A DNA stretch of 64,000 bases from Paraphysomonas bandaiensis (lineage: Eukaryota; Chrysophyceae). The first letter of the stretch is position 1. Each line of letters opens with the position of its first letter. The stretch is taken from contig CBFFRP010000410.1 in NCBI GenBank assembly GCA_965644295.1, positions 124,001 to 188,000 on the forward strand, read 5' to 3'. Under the pieces are notes generated by a model. The model was not told where the DNA came from. It did no database searches and worked only from the letters and a program-made list of their open reading frames with translations. The translations under genes and the position numbers were made by a program. Of this stretch, positions 35,880 through 48,484 are shown piece after piece.

Positions 35880-36614
35880 TTATACAATGCACCCAAAATC
35901 TTCAGTGTAGACACCAGATATCGTATCACAGACAGTGAGAATCAAGGTAATACTGCCTACAAGAGTAGGGCATGTAGAGTTCTCTATTTTATCTCTTGCA
36001 ATCATTTCATGGAAAGCAATATACATCATATTAGAGATCTCTTGAGTTTGGCACCAGCAGTGGAGGATACTGCGCTCATAGCTGAAAGCAGGCGAAATTC
36101 CAGCTCTAGCTACGACCAGGCCGTTTAGCTTCTTTTGACACAAACGTACAGCATCTTCCATTTTAAAGTCACTTGCATATGGGTATCCCATAGCTCGTGT
36201 TACTGAAATACCAACCCTTCCCCCAAATATAGTTGCGATGTAGTCAATCTTCTTCCAGTTTGGGAACCAGTACTGAATAGCCATTTCAGTAACAATATCC
36301 TGAGCACCAAACCGACGCACCATATACTCAGCAGATAAGGCTTCTGAGACAACACTGGTGCCACCGGCATTAGGCTCATCAAGGACTTTTTGTGCCTGTG
36401 TACCGACAATCACTTGACTACCAGCTACAAGAGTAAAAGCATCTTGTATAACAGTTACATGATTACTCTCACACTTTACAGCCTTATGAAGCATCATTTC
36501 ACTGTATAATTCAGCACGTATTATAACATCATTATACATATGGCATGCATTGTTTGCATCACCCACCCCTGTGATAAGGGGTGCCTTCATACGACGATTT
36601 GTTAGATCTATCAT
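35880..36614 (-). CDS. Conserved-looking protein of unknown function, 244 aa
   Basis: A single exon. The frame has balanced composition and alternating hydrophobic pattern, with distinct blocks EALSAEYMVRRFGAQDIV, EMAIQYWFPNWKKIDYI, GGRVGISVTRAMGYP and KLNGLVVARAGISPAF. I believe I have seen the W-KK-DYI...G-R-GVSVTRAM...GL-VAR...IL-IW pattern in uncharacterised proteins of Dictyostelium and other protists, but I cannot name the family. No signal peptide, membrane segment or catalytic motif stands out. Its upstream region contains a long (ACAT)n array. The start codon at 36614 is the first in the frame. Confidence 0.65.
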   Translation of the reverse strand: MIDLTNRRMKAPLITGVGDANNACHMYNDVIIRAELYSEMMLHKAVKCESNHVTVIQDAFTLVAGSQVIVGTQAQKVLDEPNAGGTSVVSEALSAEYMVRRFGAQDIVTEMAIQYWFPNWKKIDYIATIFGGRVGISVTRAMGYPYASDFKMEDAVRLCQKKLNGLVVARAGISPAFSYERSILHCWCQTQEISNMMYIAFHEMIARDKIENSTCPTLVGSITLILTVCDTISGVYTEDFGCIV

Positions 36615-36852
36615 TGTGAGTGGTCATTATTAGAGAGTGCTATAAGGTGAGAACCTCACCAAGTTGTCATTATAACAAGGGTGTAGTATTGATATGGTTA
36701 GTGTAATATGCATGAGTTGATATGGTAATAATTATTGTGCATATTGTAGGTGAGTGTGAATTGTCCGCAACCTCCAGGAACGTTCTTTGAATCTGGAATG
36801 GCCACAGCACAGAAACCTGCAGAAATCTCCTGTACTGCTATACATGTACTCA

Positions 36853-37101
36853 CCTACATACATACATACATACATACATACATACATACGTATATATACA
36901 TACATACATACATACATACATACATACATACATACATACATACATACATACATACATACATACATACATACATACATACATACATACATACATACATACA
37001 TACATACATACATACATACATACATACATACATACATACATACATACATACATACATACATACATACATACATACATACATACATACATACATACATACA
37101 T
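36853..37101. repeat. (ACAT)n microsatellite
   Basis: About 250 bp of nearly pure TACA repeats with one CGTATATA interruption near 36889. It starts 239 bp upstream of the start codon of the minus-strand unknown gene. The matching open frames on both strands are artefacts of the repeat. Confidence 0.97.
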
Positions 37102-39015
37102 GCATTGTAGTATGTACTGCGGGTATTTATATCTAGATATCTCCATGCTGTATCATGTACTCTGCATGTATGTATGATTAAACATATACATATATATATA
37201 GAGGGAGAGGGAGAGGGTTAACATCAGAATGCATCATACATACATACTTAGGATAAACTATGCAGCATATATACCTCTGTATCAGTATCATACCGCAGAG
37301 TGACTGTATCAGTGCTCTGGATTGCGAGTAATGCTCTTAGGGTGAACTGCGCAGGTAACCAACACTGGCTGACGGTGGTGCCCCATCCAGAGCTAGACTT
37401 CCAGCGATTCGCCAGATATGGTAGATAAGAAACTTCTGAGTGTATAGTACACCCTCTATGGTTAAGTGAATGGTGGATGTGGTTGTTGCAAGGCTGCTGC
37501 AGATATGGCCCTGGTAGTAGTTCAGAAGCACCTCTTCCAATGAGGAAGCACCAGTAACTGTGCATGTAATTGCTACTTACCTGTGAATTTGTGCTTCTAA
37601 GTCTCGTTCGACTACATTTTCGAGCATGCATCCACTCAGTTGCTATTACCCCAGTACCCTTCTGTGGTAGGGGTACATCTGTTGTAGACATTATTGCAAT
37701 AATTAATTTGTTGAAAATATATATTGTCATCTAATACACCGTAAAGTACGAACAACCCCTTAGTGTATCCACAATATAGGATCGCAGTGTTTAGTTGTGT
37801 TGTCCTCTACATAATGTGAGTTTTCCTTCGTGATAGGGGTTCATTTGTTGTAGCTATTATTGAAATAGTTAATGTGTTAGACATTATTGTTTTGATTTAA
37901 TATAACAGCAAACAAGGTAATTTAATAGCTGTGCACTCAACGTCTTAAAAATGCATACTCTACACTAATGAAATTTTCAAATTCATTAAACAATGGCTAT
38001 CACTACACCATAAATCTAGCTACCAGCTACACTTCAGCCAAACCACTTACTTCCTACTCCGCACATGAGTTTATTTCTTCCACTGGCTTCAGGATCTTCT
38101 TGCAAGACTTCATATGACAGTGTGTTAATGGAATGTGAATACTATATAAAATGATCATAGGACAGTCCATATTGCCGTTCTACTTGTTGCATAGTGAGTT
38201 ATTGTCCCTTTATCAGAACGTATATATATGTATACAAATATATATAAATATATATATGGTAGTATAAAAAATCTAAATGACCGACACTTCTTTCTTTTTT
38301 GGTTCAACATGAACCAATGAGTTTATCTACTGCTCTCTACTTCAGTGCAACTTGTTAAGTATCCAACCCAAACTAATGTCCTTACGGAATCTATTATCTT
38401 ACAATAGCACTGCCTCACTCTATAGGAACATCAGCAAAATTAAGCAGTGGCGCTTACCAGTGTGTTCCTTTTTGCTAATTACATAATTTCCATCCTCTTA
38501 TATATATTTCAACCCCTTACAGTGCCCGTTTCAGAAGTACCTGTCTAGGGTTGCAACGCAGATATTAAGAAATATTACCGCTGCCTAATATTATTACAGC
38601 TCTTAGATTTAACAAAAATAGCAAATTCTGAATAGAAGAACAAACCATATTATAACAAACCATTGCATTATCATATGAGTTAATACAACCTGCTATCAGA
38701 AATTGACATCTTTGGGCGGTGTAAGGTTTACTTAACTGAACGTAATACGCACTCAATGCTTTAAAAATTGTACTCGATCTCATATTTCATTCATCGTCAT
38801 TCGCCAAATTCATGTTATCTTAACTACCAATCATTTTCATACGATATTACGTAGTCAATATCTTCCTATCATCTCAATAGTTCGTGAAATACTCTTAATC
38901 GCTGCCGTATTTTTTATATAATGGTCGTAAAATTTAAATACCTTAGAACTACAATTTTCAATTGCTATCAAACAGCGAAACTCAACAAAGCACAACATCA
39001 TGGTCATATCTACAC
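37102..39015. other. Intergenic, no supported gene
   Basis: A 160-codon minus-strand frame at 37248-37730 has some codon-like character (it reads STTDVPLPQKGTGVIATEW near its start) and an internal GTAAGT, but no consistent spliced model could be built. The rest, 37731-39015, is AT-rich with several short TATA runs and no recognisable feature. Confidence 0.4.
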
Positions 39016-41949
39016 TCAACAGTGTGACTTTTCTTCCCCATCTTCTTGCAGGGTACTAGACATACTGCCGCCTCCAGAAAACAATTCAAATATAGAACTC
39101 CCAAAAAAGGTGCTGTCATTGCTCTCTACATCAGTGACAAAATTATCGTATTCTGGCTGTGGTGTTTCTTCCACCTGCACAAGACTTTCTAATTCGTCCA
39201 ACCTTTTCTTCATCTTCTCCTCAAATCCTTTATTATATTCCAAATGACTTATCCTAGAGTCTAGTTCTCTCGTTCTTTCAATCGGTTCGCGATCGTTCGT
39301 CATAAACACGCAGCCCCTTTTCAGGGTGGATATGCAAACAGCAATGATATTCACAAATACAGGCGTCAAAAAAATGAAGAACAAAACGACTACAAGAGCT
39401 CTTTGATTGATAAGGTTCGAAGCGTTTCCACCTCCATACTCAGGGTCCACAGCGAGAACGCAAACAATTCCCAACACGATGTTGAAAATAGTAAACGTCA
39501 TGCATAAGAGGTTTGTCAGATGCTTTGGTTTTGTGATGTGAAAGAAAGCAGCAATATCCACGATACTCATCTTTAGACAGCAACAATCGAAAGTGAAATT
39601 TCTATGCTGCCCAATAACCTCGTTGACAGCTGGTGTAATACTCTCAGTGTCATCTGATGACCACGATACATCATGTATGTTTGCGAGTGCGTAGAAGGCG
39701 ATGATGTAGTTGTAAAACAGCAATGCTAATGTGTACTGAATATAGACCGTCATTAAGACCCCGATGATACTTGGCTCGCATTTCAGAAACGCCAGAATAA
39801 AAGGACACAGTGAGATCAGAAGCACAGCGACTTGAAAGAATAAAAATCCGTTCAAAGAAGTGTACCAGATAAATGCCCCCGTCAGATATACCATGATACA
39901 ACTCGATACGACAATCGATATCACTGCTATTGGTATCACAACTGTTGTGTTGTAATCAGCTAAGGATGCCATCCCTGTATCCTAAATTCAAAACAATAGT
40001 TCATACCAATGTGCATATACGATGAAGTACACTCACACCTTGCTCCTTATCACAACTCCATTTTTGTCTGTTTTTAGACACCACCTCATCAATCCGAAAG
40101 GAAAGCGATCGGCAATGTAGCAAATTGCAGGATCGCACCAATCGCTGAAAGTAAAATGATTTAGACAGTCAACGAGGACGATTAAAACTTTACAGTATAT
40201 ACCTGCAATTTAGATAACTCCCCAGAGCTTGTAATTTCTCTGTACACCAGGGTGTCAGAGCTATGGTCCATGAGACGACAACAAAGAACCATGACCAGCC
40301 CAAAAAGTACCCAACGTATCGCCAAATGGAGTTCCCTGTACTCTTGTCCAGATAAATTAGCGCCGTGGCAATAGCATATATCACTACAATGGGAGAAAGC
40401 AATACAACAACGCTCTGCCAGAGCTGAATAAACAAAAAGGCTTTATTAGCAATATATCGTGTCCCTGTTATCTTATTTCCGGCATTTACAAACAGCAACC
40501 ATGCGTTTATTACCTCTGTCCCATTGATCCAGCGCCTGCGCTGCTTCAACAGAGACATAATATTTCGCATCGGGTCATAATAGAAACACGTCCCTGTTGT
40601 AACGTGAGTTCTCTTACCAGTCATGGCGGTCGCTATGAACGAGAGGATGCGGTCCTCAGCAAGGCGAGCGTTGAACCATATCATCCTTTCGAACAGCGAA
40701 CCCTGTTGCATCGCTGAAAGGTCCTGAGTGAGTTGGAAGTATTTGTCGATCACTCCTTCGTTTATCATGAGCCAGAGGTCATAGAACTGGCAAGGACCTG
40801 GCAGGACAGGCAGAGAGCCTATCATATTAAACGCTTCCATATTCAAGAGGAACGTGGCTTCAAACTCCGCTACCTGAAGTGGAACAACTGAGAAAAGATA
40901 CTCGTAGAGGGAGGGTAGCGATTTATTGGCTTCTGATAAGACCGGTCCATGTTTTCTCGTATCATTCCGACGCAGAAGGCCCTTTTTTAAGTCCGCCTCA
41001 TCAGTGTAACTGACTTCATCTTTGCTCTTTAGTAATAAGTCCTGTGATTCCTTTGCAAACAAGCATCTTGCCATTGGTTCCAAAACATGGGCACGTTGTC
41101 GTGCAGTTAGACCAATAATTCGGTTATCTGAATTCATCTTCCCTGAAAAGAGGAATGCATTATACTATGAAAGTGCATGTACCCACATATATACCTGTCA
41201 TACGGCTTAAACAGGGCGCATCCAACACTGTTCCGCAGTCGACGAACATAATGAATTGCGATCTGGCACTGTAACTGGCAAGGCAGTGGCTGTGGGCCTT
41301 GCCCTGATTGAGGTCTTTGACAACGATTGCTATATCCAACACGCCAAGGAAATGCTCTTCTGGCCACTTTCCACGGAGGATGAAGTTTGGATTAGAGGGG
41401 TCAACCGTATAGTTCTCGTCCAATACATCGTCTTTATGGGCGTTCCAATCATCTATATCTGAGAAGCCATTACCTGAGGAACTCTGCATACAAATAATTA
41501 AGTCATAATGGTACTGAGGAGTAAATATATTAAGAGATCTCATATGGGTGGGGGGCTCGTACCTGGATATCGCTAATCAGGTCTGTGTGTATGACACGTT
41601 CGAAAGTATTAGCGGATTTTTTCTTCTTGATGCCATCTACGATTACAACCACCATAACAGGACCGATGGATATACCTCCATGGTTTATGTTAGCAGCAAT
41701 TCCATGTAGGGTACTTTCAAGTTCATGATACGACTCTTTGTGCATCAAGACGAACACTGTGGTCTCGATATGGTTTTCACGGTTGTATAGTTTTGAGGCA
41801 GTGGTGGCTCCAAGTTTCTTCAGTTCAATGATGCCATCAAGATTAGTGGGCCGATCACTGATAGAAGTGTATAGAGCTGGAGTTGCTTTTGGAAGTGAAG
41901 AATATGATCGTGATAGTGATCTGTTTCTGTGTTGTGAATCATTTGACAT
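39016..41949 (-). CDS. Chitin synthase (GT2), with C-terminal membrane region and coiled coil
   Basis: Five exons, 41949-41563, 41483-41195, 41142-40203, 40144-40039 and 39981-39016, encode 895 residues with phase kept. The catalytic part shows the chitin synthase order: VVKDLNQGKAHSH, FVDCGTVLDAP (the donor-binding/DxD-like region), IIGLTARQRA, FEATFLLNMEAFN, AEDRIL (about 387-392) and KQRRRWING (425-433). EDR and QRRRW are the signature acceptor and product-binding motifs of processive GT2 chitin synthases, which polymerise UDP-GlcNAc at the plasma membrane. Several membrane helices follow, with a second cluster in the last exon, and then a short coiled coil (about residues 810-845) and an acidic tail. 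No N-terminal myosin motor or MIT domain is present. The product could be chitin or a related GlcNAc polymer for wall, scale or cyst. The N-terminal start is uncertain. Confidence 0.9.
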
Positions 41950-44654
41950 GATAGATCTGTATGAGGTATGTGTTTGTTAGTGAATATGGTTGAGTTATGT
42001 ATGTATTTATATTTTGATTGTATGTTGGCATAGTATTCAGATTTCTGCAAGATATGCACAGTTGCTGTTGCAGGACATTTCCGGAATCTCGGAAAATCTT
42101 TTTCTTGATCATCTTCTTCCATTATAGACTGCAACATAACACTATATGACTCTATGCTTATATATATACATATATAAGATACTCCATTCACAAAATATCT
42201 GCCTTTTTGTCAGAAAAATAGCAGGATTTTAGGAAAAATCAGATAAAAATAATATTAGACAAAAATATTGCAAGACTCCTCTATAGAAAACAACCATTGA
42301 ATAATTTCAGGATTTTAGGAAATATCCATGTATTCTTGTCTCGTAGTGGGGTGACTGTTTAGCGTATTGGCATCCTTTGTACATTTTTGTTCAAAGATGC
42401 CTCTAATATTGAGACAATAATTATCTGTATTCCAGCCGTAGTTTTATTACAGTAATATAGAAGATATTTGCTTCAATATATTCCCGAAAAAATAAGATGC
42501 TGACTGCCCATACGAGTATGTACATGTATGTGGAATTGTACACACTGTGTGTCATAGAAGTGGAATCAGATCATGATCACACTAACGGCCCAATTGCTAC
42601 ATATCACTAACAAGAAAACAGAGAACAGCGATCGGAAACGAGGTCGTCTCAAAGCGTCTATGCACCAATACCGAAAGATATGACGGCGGCATGATGAAAC
42701 TATTCCCTGAATGATGGATGCGGGACGTACATGAAGATCCACCAGTAGCTTCTGCATTGTATCATTCTCATACTGGATGATCTTCCGAATGATACTTTGA
42801 TTACAGTTTCTGGTAACGGAGGTGACTGCATTCTGGATGAAGGAAGCATTTCTACAACTCAGTAAGCAGGATCCGGTAAAATAGAGGCAGTTCATATGAC
42901 GGTTTCTGTAATAGTTTAGATGACTGTGTATGCAATAGTTAATCGGTATTTCGTATGACAGATCATTGGCAGTTCATATGAGAGTGCATGCAACAATCAT
43001 TCAGATGACACTTTATTCCACGGTTCTTATGAAAGTGCATGGAACAGTTTAAATGACAGTGAGTCACGTGTACTAAACGACAGTTAAAAGTAATAGTAAT
43101 GATATAGTTCGACAGTTCAAAGTAAATTATTACTATATGGAGCGAAGCACACATCATACAAAACCAAATATATTAACACGTAACTAATAACTATAATACA
43201 CATGGGGTAATAAAGATTTCCCACCACACACAACTAAACACGCGAACTACACTTCCACTTCCAGCATATCCGAAGCATGTTGCCGAGAAAGGGTCTGGGA
43301 TGCTTTGTCATCCTACATCAATTACATATCACCCAGTGTTTTCTTGCTGGATATACATATTTATCTTATAAATCGTATAGTATGTAATACATAGTGTCGT
43401 ACGTGTTACTTACTACAATATACAATATAATACATACATTATGCCACAACTAATACGCACCTCTTTTCGTAATTCATGGAGCGGGATATCTGTGAGTACT
43501 CCCTAGTTGTGAGTCGTGATATTATCTGTATCACAGCCTACAAGTGAGGCACGCAAAATATTTACTCGCATGTATACATACATATATATCATACATGCAT
43601 TAATTAGCTGGTAATATACGTTCTATTAGGCTGAAGATATAGGACTAATCACACAAAACAAGCTATATAAGCTCATCATACAATTCAATGATACATACAT
43701 TGCATGTGTTCTGTGGATGACTTCGAGTTGGGTGACTCCTTCGATAAATGCCTCTCCACAGTATATCCACAACTGAAATATCATACTTGTAATCTATAAA
43801 TATGACACCTCAGTCGTATTCATCGTTATGTACATACAGACTGATGTTAGTCCTATGAGACATTCATGGAACACATACATATATTGCGTATATTCCCTAA
43901 CCCATATATAGCCATATATTGCCTTATTCTACCATCCTATGTGTCGTACCACACATATAAAGGAGGGCAATGAGGGCGTTCTGAGCATTTCTGTGTGTAC
44001 CTTTTTATTGATCTTGTTTTGTTGTCTCTGAGATCATAGGGAGGAACAACTCGCTTTGTTTATGATCCATACACACAACTCCGTCGAAATACGTCTACGG
44101 AAGAGCTAAGAGCAATGCTTTACCGATGATATAAGCTCATCAATTCATGTGTGCAATCTCATAGTAATGTAATGTATGCATCACATCATAACAGACATAA
44201 AAAATGACCTATTTTGAAAACAGACATCATTTTCTCAGTGCAATGATTATTGTGTTGGGGATCTGATGGTACGGAGTATAGAGTATACGGGTGATCTCAT
44301 AGTATAGAGTTCAAAACACAATGACTACATGATGGCTGAGTTCAAAACACACACATGTAGAGTTTTAATGTATGAGTAGCCCTTACAGGTGGTGCTAATA
44401 TCTATACATGTATATATGTGTGTTAGGCCTCATCTTTTGCCATCATATGTGTGTACGAATAGTTAACAGCTGAGAATATTCATACAAACAATTCAATCAA
44501 CTGATTATAAATATATCTAATGATTGGCTATCATTACATAAAGATCAGGAATCGGCAGGAGTTCATATCATGTTATTGTCTCCCTATAGAATGTTTATCA
44601 GAGGAAAGCATAACTTATCGTGAAGTAGTCATGTTTGAAAGTTTAGATTTGTAA
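41950..44654. other. Long intergenic region, imperfect repeats only
   Basis: About 2.7 kb without a supported gene. Positions about 42885-43060 carry loose repeats of CAGTTCATATGA / GAAAGTGCATG / CAGTTTAAATGACAG-like words. The rest has many TATA and ACAT runs. A long minus-strand frame at 41820-42191 overlaps the first chitin synthase exon in another frame and was not used. Confidence 0.45.
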
Positions 44655-44977
44655 CCTGATGATCATATCATTGAGTTAAATTACTTGAGTGAATGCACTT
44701 CGGAAACAGATAATTTAGCTTCTTATTCAGTATTTCCACCTGAGGTACTTGTAGCATTAGACGAACTAGCGGCTCAAAATATCCAACCTAGTTCACCTAA
44801 AGAGGCATTTGATTTAGTACATAATGGTCGTATAGAGGTAATCATGGGGTTAAACGAACATGGTTGAAGTTGAATAAAGTACTTCCAGGTCACATTTTAA
44901 CTACGGTGGTATTACAAGATTTCATAGACCGTTGTCCAATTTGTCAAAAACTTAATGCGGGTATAAGTGTATCTTAA
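44655..44977 (+). pseudogene. Frameshifted retrotransposon integrase zinc-finger (H2C2) fragment
   Basis: The first frame reads FPPEVLVALDELAAQN... up to FDLVHNG, then breaks. The next frame, from about 44828, continues GNHGVKRTWLKLNKVLPGH and ends RCPICQKLNAG. Put in order, the pattern is H-N-G...H-G-x-x-x-T...F-x-x-x-C-x-x-C-Q, the HHCC zinc-binding domain at the start of LTR-retrotransposon integrase. The frameshift near 44826-44830 and the absence of the integrase core or reverse transcriptase mean this is a dead scrap, most likely from a Ty3/gypsy-type element. No LTR is visible next to it. Confidence 0.65.
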
Positions 44978-45312
44978 TTCTTAATCTAAGTAATATCCGA
45001 GCTGCCAGGTCAATGTTTGAAAATACTATAAATTTTCTAACCAATTGTTTTTTTCTCTGAATTGTAACAATGTCAATAGTACCGTAGAGTTGTAAAAAAG
45101 TGATATTCTCGTTGTGCTTTACAGTTCCAATATTTAGATGTAATGGAAGCTCAAGCCTTGCTTTGTACTTTGTACACACGCAACATGATATGTGTGGCTG
45201 CTTATTATTACTTAACTGATACCTGATATTCATATATATGCAAACACGACTAGTACACGACATCGCTTAAAACTAACAGCACTATTGGATGGAGAAATCC
45301 CGTGTATTAACA
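44978..45312. other. Short intergenic spacer
   Basis: Between the integrase relic and the 3' end of the ATAD3-like gene. A 103-codon minus-strand frame at 44952-45263 has no recognised features and overlaps the relic. Confidence 0.35.
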
Positions 45313-47988
45313 CTATTTGGTCAATCGTCTCGGTGATCCTTTTGAATGAGGAGTCGACGGCATTGCACCTTTCTGCTTAAAGTGTACTTGGTGCACCCAA
45401 TGACTAGAATGTAGTTCACAGATTTCTGTGGAGAGTACATCAGATTGTATGTTCTGAATTACCTTTTCTATTTCTCTGTACGACCATCGCTCGCTGCTTC
45501 GAGCAAACAGCGCCAGACAACCAAATAAATTAAAATTTCTTCTTTCTCTTGCGGATTGCGATTCATCGCCGGTTTGCTTTTTAGCTTTTACCTTTTTCGT
45601 TTGTTCGCGAGCGGGTGGAATATCTGTCTCTGGCGATAGTTCCGCAAATTCGACACAATCAAGACATAAGTCGTCCGCTGCTACTGTGCTACCCGTAGAA
45701 ACTTCCAAAAATTTCCTGACAGCTTCGTTTGAGCTGTTGGCAAGATACTCACAATCTTCACGCCCATAGTACATATCGATTGTCTTCAACATTGTTTGCG
45801 TATTATTATCCATGTAGGTACTCAGGAGCCGTACAGCACACCTAACTACGCACTGTAGTCTCAAATGTGCATCTGGTAGGCCCATACTTACAATACGATC
45901 CATCCTACCATGACAATGACACAAGGGAAAGTGCTATGAAAGAACACACCTGTCTAACAGCGCAGCGTCGAGTTTATCTACTGTCATACTGGTGGTAATA
46001 ATTACCGCAAGTGATGGGTTACCCACTCGAAGTCTATCTAGCAACAGGTGAATACATTCGAATCCGTTGATAGTGCCTGCTACTTCATTATCTGCATCGT
46101 GAGAGACCACTTCTGCGTTGTCCGCGCGCCACCGCGAGGCAATGATTGCATCAGCTTCATCAATAATAACAATAAAGCCTCGGCCAGAGTTGGCAGTGGC
46201 TGCAGAGTCAAGAATATCTCTGAGGAACGAGCCCGAAGTGGAAGTAACAGAAAGGCCAAGGGGTCCAGTAGTTCGTGATGAAGAAAGAATATCGGCACCG
46301 CACACGACAACATACGGTAGCCCAGACTGCTTCGCTATACACTCTGCCCCCATGGTCTTCCCCTACGGTACGTATATATTGAGTCACGTATCGCGAAATG
46401 TACAGATATATGTACCGTGCCAGGTGGCCCTGTAAGTAGCACATTCATGAGAGGCATTCGACGGGCCGGTCCAGGGTATGTGGACTGCGTACGTCGAAGC
46501 ACTGGAGAGGCTTTCGCACAGAAGGAGTATGCGTGAGATACCGCCACCAGCCTCTCCCGAATCTCACGCGAGAGAACCATGTCTTGTAACGAATCTGCCC
46601 CCACCTCCATCCCTTTCTTTGCGTGTCTTATCGGTTTTGGCGGTAACAGCTTCTTAAGAATGTAGAATCGCATCGCCTATAACAACACGGGTCACACAAG
46701 AGTTAACGCTGTCCATTTGATCTACTTGCCTGTACAGTCTCAGTAATGACAACATACGACGACAGAAGTGCTGCAAATATTAAAGAGTATGTAAATACTT
46801 CGAACGGCTGTCGAATCGCATGTTCGAGCATCATAGACATCTGCCCTTGGAAAGAGACGACGATTTCTTCGAAATTCTTGCGCATACTCTCCGCTGCAAC
46901 ACACATATCCATTACGACAGCACAAACACAATAAGAGTTTATACCTTTCGCAGCCATGATGTTTCTCATTACATCTTCGTTCTCATGTGCCAGACGGCTT
47001 TCCTCTGCGAAAAGAACAGGAGTTACACCTCATCTTAAAGCACACAATTCCCAATTACCTTCTGCACGATATAAAATAGCTCTAACCGACATGTTGATGT
47101 CCAGCTTCAACCTCTCTTCCTCTTCTCGTTGAGCAGCCTGCAGTATATCTCGCTGTGTAGCTGCCCGATCTTCTTCAGCGGATCGCACAAGCATCAGCAT
47201 CTCTGTTCTTGTTGATCGCTACTTCACACTGTTAGCTATCTACACTGCTAAACTCATACTCAACTGTACCTCTAGCTCGGCCAGTCGGGTGTTCTGGTCA
47301 TCTTTAGCCTGAATAATATCCGTATGATGTTCATCTAATGCTTTCTTCTTATCCTACAATTTAAATTTACCCTGCATCATTAGCTAACTCTAATCTATCC
47401 ACAAACCTCGTATTTGCTTCTAATATTCCGCAGCTTGAGGGCTAAACGTTTCTGAGTGTTCTCTATCTTTTTGTCAATATTTCCGAGCTTTACCTGGTAA
47501 ACATTCCTAGCTGCAGCAATCTCAGAAGCTGTTCGCCATTCTCTACCAGTTTCATTGGCAATCCGGAGAACTTTTAATGCAAAATTGTTCCTTTCTTCTC
47601 TCAATGCACTCAGAAGATTATTAATATGTTGAAATTTCTCAGCAAGAAATTTCGTTACCGAAAAAACATGCATAAAAAGAGCAGGATGATCAACAGTTGT
47701 TATATTTAACATTTTCGATGCACCATTTTCAGTTGATTTAATAAGACTGTGAGATGTTAAGTGTGGGTATGTCGACTTAATTCTATCGCCTAATATCCCT
47801 ATACGATACTCGCCTTTATTGACATCCCAATAAGTGTGTACAGAGATTCCTCTGATGATTGAAAGACTCTCTGTGATGTTAGCATCATCTATAATGTTAT
47901 ATACACTCCAATCTGGCTGTAGTTTAATAGTAGAGGCATGTATATATGAGATCACGAGATTGAGGAATAGAAGACGAGTTAGAGGCAT
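45313..47988 (-). CDS. ATAD3-like AAA ATPase with signal peptide, coiled coil and one membrane helix
   Basis: Eight exons, 47988-47407, 47353-47270, 47218-47059, 47004-46945, 46893-46730, 46676-46416, 46362-45950 and 45904-45313, encode 771 residues. A hydrophobic leader (MPLTRLLFLNLVISYIHAS) is followed by a charged helical region (about 120-310), one membrane helix (FTYSLIFAALLSSYVVI, about 331-347), then an AAA domain. Walker A is GPPGTGKT (about 433-440, split by intron 6), Walker B is IVIIDEAD (Asp505-Glu506), and LLDRMDRIVSMGLPDA matches the sensor/arginine region of ATAD3. Coiled coil, membrane helix, AAA is the ATAD3 plan, known from the mitochondrial inner membrane. Here the leader looks like a secretory signal peptide, so location is open. 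Intron 5 appears to use a GC donor (CAG/GCAAGT); a GT three bases earlier in the exon is an alternative. The C-terminal 80 residues are basic. Confidence 0.8.
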
Positions 47989-48362
47989 TTGATTGGGTAG
48001 ATGAGAGGGTTGTGGATAAGGGAAAGAGGTAATGGTGATATCTGTCAAGGGAGAAGAGGGATTGAGGTATGTGGGAGTAGATAGAGGGGTGTGTTTAAGA
48101 GTGAGGTGATGGAACTATGCATGTATATATGGGGTGTTGTGTACTTAACGATTTGGTTTGTTCTGTACTTATAAGTGTATATATAATGCAGTACTTATAG
48201 AGAGAGGTGTGAGGAGATTGGTGTACAATGTACTCATACACTCAATATATATGTATGTATGAAGCTATCCATAAGTACATTGGAGTTACGCTGTATGACA
48301 GTACATATGATTGCAACATACTTCTGTACCTATCGATCGAGATGTATATGTGACTGTACATT

Positions 48363-48484
48363 CATACATACATACATACATACATACATACATACATACA
48401 TACATACATACATACATACATACATACATACATACATACATACATACATACATACATACATACATACATACATACATACATACA
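48363..48484. repeat. (ACAT)n microsatellite between divergent genes
   Basis: About 120 bp of TACA repeats, 375 bp upstream of the ATAD3-like start codon and 210 bp upstream of the CCDC40 start codon. The flanking parts of 47989-48693 are AT-rich with shorter ATAC runs and should contain both promoters. Confidence 0.97.

Noticed and set aside
37248-37730. 160-codon minus-strand frame, considered as a gene with a small intron
   Set aside because: The only good donor gives either a 23-nt intron or a frame that stops at once; no consistent model and no recognised domain.
41820-42191. Upstream first exon for chitin synthase
   Set aside because: It overlaps the first coding exon in another frame and lacks a usable donor; the ATG at 41949 suffices.
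44952-45263. 103-codon minus-strand frame beside the integrase relic
   Set aside because: Overlaps the relic, no recognised content, AT-rich codons.
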